From NCBI RefSeq assembly GCF_025698545.1, contig NC_068575.1:56987980-57051979 (forward strand): a stretch of 64,000 nt of DNA, written 5' to 3'. The notes beneath the pieces were generated by a model. The model ran no database searches and was not told where the DNA came from. It saw only the letters and a program-made list of their open reading frames with translations. Below, one piece after another: positions 61,522-64,000 of this stretch. The stretch comes from Gossypium raimondii. Taxonomy: Eukaryota > Streptophyta > Magnoliopsida > Malvales > Malvaceae. Both the position numbers and the translations under genes were made by a program. The first letter of the stretch is position 1. Each line of letters begins with the position of its first letter.

Positions 61522-61640
61522 AGCACACAAGTGCTAAATAAAAACCCATAATGGTTGAACGGAAGCTCATAAGAGCTGAACGGAAACCCATTAGGGTTGA
61601 ACTGAAACTCATATGAGTTAAACAGAAGCTCGCGAGAGTT
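61522..61640 (-). repeat. Six-unit hairpin array with exact 21-bp period
   Basis: Unit starts are 61522, 61543, 61564, 61585, 61606 and 61627. Each unit has a stem of 4-5 bp, a 4-nt loop (6 in the second) and a spacer of about 7 bases such as GAACGGA. Stems in order: AGCAC/GTGCT, AACC/GGTT, AGCTC/GAGCT, AACCC/GGGTT, AACTC/GAGTT, AGCTC/GAGTT (the last with one G-T pair). The stem sequence changes while pairing stays. Confidence 0.9.
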
Positions 61641-62370
61641 AAACGAAAAGTAAACATGAAAGTTCGCAACAAATGCTGAACCTCAGTTTACTTGGGTAAT
61701 TTTGCTGTAAATTCTTCCTTTGCTGTCTTTCGCCACAGAACGATTGTACTCAATCCCGCGTTTCATTTGTTTTGAACACTCAATTCAATTTCATAATTTC
61801 CATAATATTTTTCTTTCAATAATAGATATGAATACATACATAATATCATTCATCAATTTAATATATAAATATTAAATTTTAACCATACGAACTTACCTGG
61901 GTTCAATTGTAAGATTTGTAGTAGTTTAGGGACTATAATGCTAATTTCCTTTTTTTCACGAGTATCTATGGGCTCATGATCTAAAATATAAAATTACTCA
62001 TTCATTAGCATATATTTCAGTTTCTATTAACTTTACAATTAATACCCTCAATTTTGAAATTATACAATTACCTCAACTTTAACAACTTTTGCAATTTAGC
62101 CCTTATTAATTAGTCTATCAAATGAACTAATTTTTCTCAATTGGCAATTTATATAAATATTCTAGTCTATCTTATAGCCATTGATACATAGAAATTTAAT
62201 ACCAAACCTTAATTGTTTTAATTCTTCATAATTTAGTCCTAAAATCAATATCTAACAAAATTAAAGCTCTAAATCCATGTTATTTCATCAAAAATATCCA
62301 GTATTCATCAATGGTAACTTTCAAAACTTCCAATAAAATAAAAAACTAATGAAATAGCTAGTTGGACCTA

Positions 62371-63294
62371 TGTAATACCACCTACCCATATTCGTCGCCG
62401 AAACAGGGTATGAGGCATTACCAAATTTTACCGAATAAAATTTTCACAAAATCCCCAAATTTTTTTTAATTCAATATAACCCCTTTTACAAGTATCTAAT
62501 CTTCCCTGCAATTTTAAACCGAGACCAATCCAACACAACCAATCAATTTCAACATATTTTCAAGATAGATTTAACGTATTCATCAGATAACCTCATCACA
62601 TACTAAAAACAAAATTTGTTAGCCATACCAATGGCTAACCATACATTCATTTCACATTAACATGTACTTTACTAGCTTATACATGCCATTGATTTCCAAA
62701 ATAAAGTTTCTTTATATACCGAGATCTTGAGGTTGATAGTGTGATACATCTCTGACTGAATCTGACGTCCGAGCTCTTAACACTACAAAACAGGGGAAAA
62801 AGAAATAGGGTAAGCACTTTGTGCTTAGTAGGTTCATGTAACAAGAATTATACTTACCTAATATTTTCAATACAATGCAATAAACATTCATACACTCATT
62901 CCATACATTATTCCCCTATCATGCACAAACTCAACATTCAAATTAGGCCAACAATTTCCATGTATCAATAATTTATACCATGATTGATGAGCTCATCAAT
63001 TCCATGATTTCCATTTCCTTATTATTTTTCCATATTTATCCCGTTGAACTTCTCAGAATTTCGATGGATTTTCAGGGGTACACCTAAGTGTACAAATCCG
63101 GGTCCGTCAATTCATATTCATTTGCGCACATTTCCATTTCAGAGAGCACACTCCCGCGAACCTCATGCTTACAGCGGGATTACCAGTCCAGGCTAAATCC
63201 CCTGCAACGACAATTACTCTAATGAGCTTGGATCTGAATTACCAGTCCACGCTAAATTCAGACCCTAATTCAGATTACCCGTCTGGGCTAAATC
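62371..63294 (-). mobile_element. LTR fragment, minus orientation, interrupted by another LTR
   Basis: The end TGTAATACCACCTACCC at 62371, followed by GCCG..CAGGGTATGAGGCATTACC, matches the end region of the other LTRs. It continues to a hairpin array at 63176-63296, where a further LTR begins. Its remainder lies beyond the window or is lost. Fossil without coding part. Confidence 0.65.
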
Positions 63295-63296
63295 TG
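63176..63296 (-). repeat. Three hairpins with a conserved 14-nt loop and different stems
   Basis: 63176-63201: stem GGGATT/AATCCC. 63233-63262: stem TCTGAATT/AATTCAGA. 63271-63296: stem CAGATT/AATCTG. Each loop is 14 bases of the form ACC(A/C)GTC(C/T)..GCTA. A further perfect stem, GTACAC/GTGTAC with loop CTAA, lies at 63078-63093. Confidence 0.9.
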
Positions 63297-64000
63297 TAAC
63301 ACCCCTTACCCGATACCGTTTCCGGAGTCGAGCACGAGGCATTACTTAGCTTATCTTACCAATTCGGAGCATAAAAACTAGGTTTGAAAATTTATTTCAT
63401 TATTCGCAGCAAATCTGTCCAATCGCGCAGCAGTTACTAAATTAATTATAACTTGAGCTACAGAACTCGAAATTTAATTCCGTAAATTTTCCCTGAAACT
63501 AGACTCATATATATACTCACCATAAAATTTTTAGAATTTTTGGTTCAGCCAATTAGTATAGTTTATTAGTTAAAGTCTCCCCTGTTTCACCACCTGACTG
63601 CCCTGACCTCTAGTCACTAAAAATAAGTTTTCTCACTGTAGGATTTTCATATGAAGTTCTTACTTGTTTCTACAGAAAATAGACTCAATGAGAAATCTAT
63701 ACATATAAACTATAACTCATAACCATTTTTGTACAATTTTTAATGATTTTCTAAACTCAAAACAGGGGACACCAAAAACTGTTCTGACCCTGTCTCACGA
63801 AAATTCACATATATTAAAATATAAAATTCCTTTCGCTACACCGTTATTTTTTCATGAAAATAGACTCAACAATATTTAATTCCATATATCATTCACCCTC
63901 TAATTCATTTTATACTATCTTGGGTGATTTTTCAAAGTCACGTTACTGTTGCTGCCTGAATTCTGTTTCTTTGCAAAATTTCATCCTTTCATGATTTCCA
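63295..64000 (-). mobile_element. LTR of the 6036-9185 family, running off the window
   Basis: TGTAACACCCCTTACCCG at 63295 is a minus-oriented LTR end. The following sequence, reversed, resembles the later part of the LTR at 6036-9185 (TGAGTCTAGTTT, GACAGCAG and ACTCATT-type stretches recur). It interrupts the hairpin array of the preceding LTR. The far end is beyond 64000. It is the youngest layer here. Confidence 0.65.

Larger units (their letters stand above)
56272..62370 (-). mobile_element. Outer gypsy-type LTR, minus orientation, split by a nested element
   Basis: The LTR end TGTAACACC at 56272 begins a minus-oriented LTR seen at 56272-56356 and again at 60362-62370, on either side of the insertion at 56357-60361. 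Its parts include a run of CACACGG/CCGTGT motifs (60525-60800), typical of long cotton gypsy LTRs, and a hairpin array at 61522-61640. Its far end is not present at 62370, where another LTR begins. A broken fossil without coding interior; the oldest layer of this nest. Confidence 0.65.

Noticed and set aside
61522-61640. Regular repeats considered as a CRISPR array
   Set aside because: This is plant nuclear DNA, the spacers are conserved rather than unique, no cas-like gene is present, and the array lies inside an LTR.

Overview
This is plant nuclear DNA, most likely cotton (Gossypium, Malvaceae). The reasons are the intron-split plant gene families, the strongly AT-rich intergenic DNA, and long LTRs bounded by TGTAACA..TGTTACA-type ends that I associate with cotton Ty3/gypsy families. 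The species is inferred from family knowledge; no database search was possible.

Layout. 1-2460: hAT-like transposon end, a palindrome-rich stretch and AT-rich DNA. 2460-4880: HD-Zip II gene (HAT3-like) copy 1. 5130-14680: fossil transposons, namely a reverse-strand Copia relic split by a 3.15-kb LTR, a second 2.2-kb solo LTR, and a decayed Mutator transposase. 16020-20735 and 22385-26455: two tandem copies of a two-gene block (HAT3-like HD-Zip plus a DUF4408/DUF761 protein gene). In each block a different gene is broken. 26721-27441 and 30822-32007: two Mutator-type elements with inverted ends and target duplications; the second carries a gene-like interior. 32308-33657: an intronless alpha-tubulin gene that looks like a retrocopy (A-tract and flanking 13-bp direct repeats). 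35196-37203: a six-exon PTPMT1-type phosphatase. 40230-40573: a lipid-transfer-protein gene with a frameshift. 42897-43595 and 46676-47344: two intronless group IX ERF genes in tandem orientation. 47779-51497: a nine-exon COP9 signalosome subunit 7 gene on the minus strand. 54149-64000: a nest of LTR fossils.

How the genes relate. There are no operons. The gene logic is duplication: three HD-Zip copies, two DUF761 copies and two ERF copies. HD-Zip II and ERF proteins are nuclear DNA-binding regulators (shade/leaf polarity and ethylene/jasmonate/stress families). CSN7 belongs to the complex that deneddylates cullin-RING ligases, PTPMT1 is a lipid-phosphate phosphatase and TUA is cytoskeletal.

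The most unusual signal lies inside the LTR fossils. Several carry short tandem arrays of small hairpins, one with an exact 21-bp period, in which the two arms of each stem change together from unit to unit. In one array the stems differ while the 14-nt loop is kept. This pattern recurs in at least four LTRs of this window, and I do not know of a description of it.
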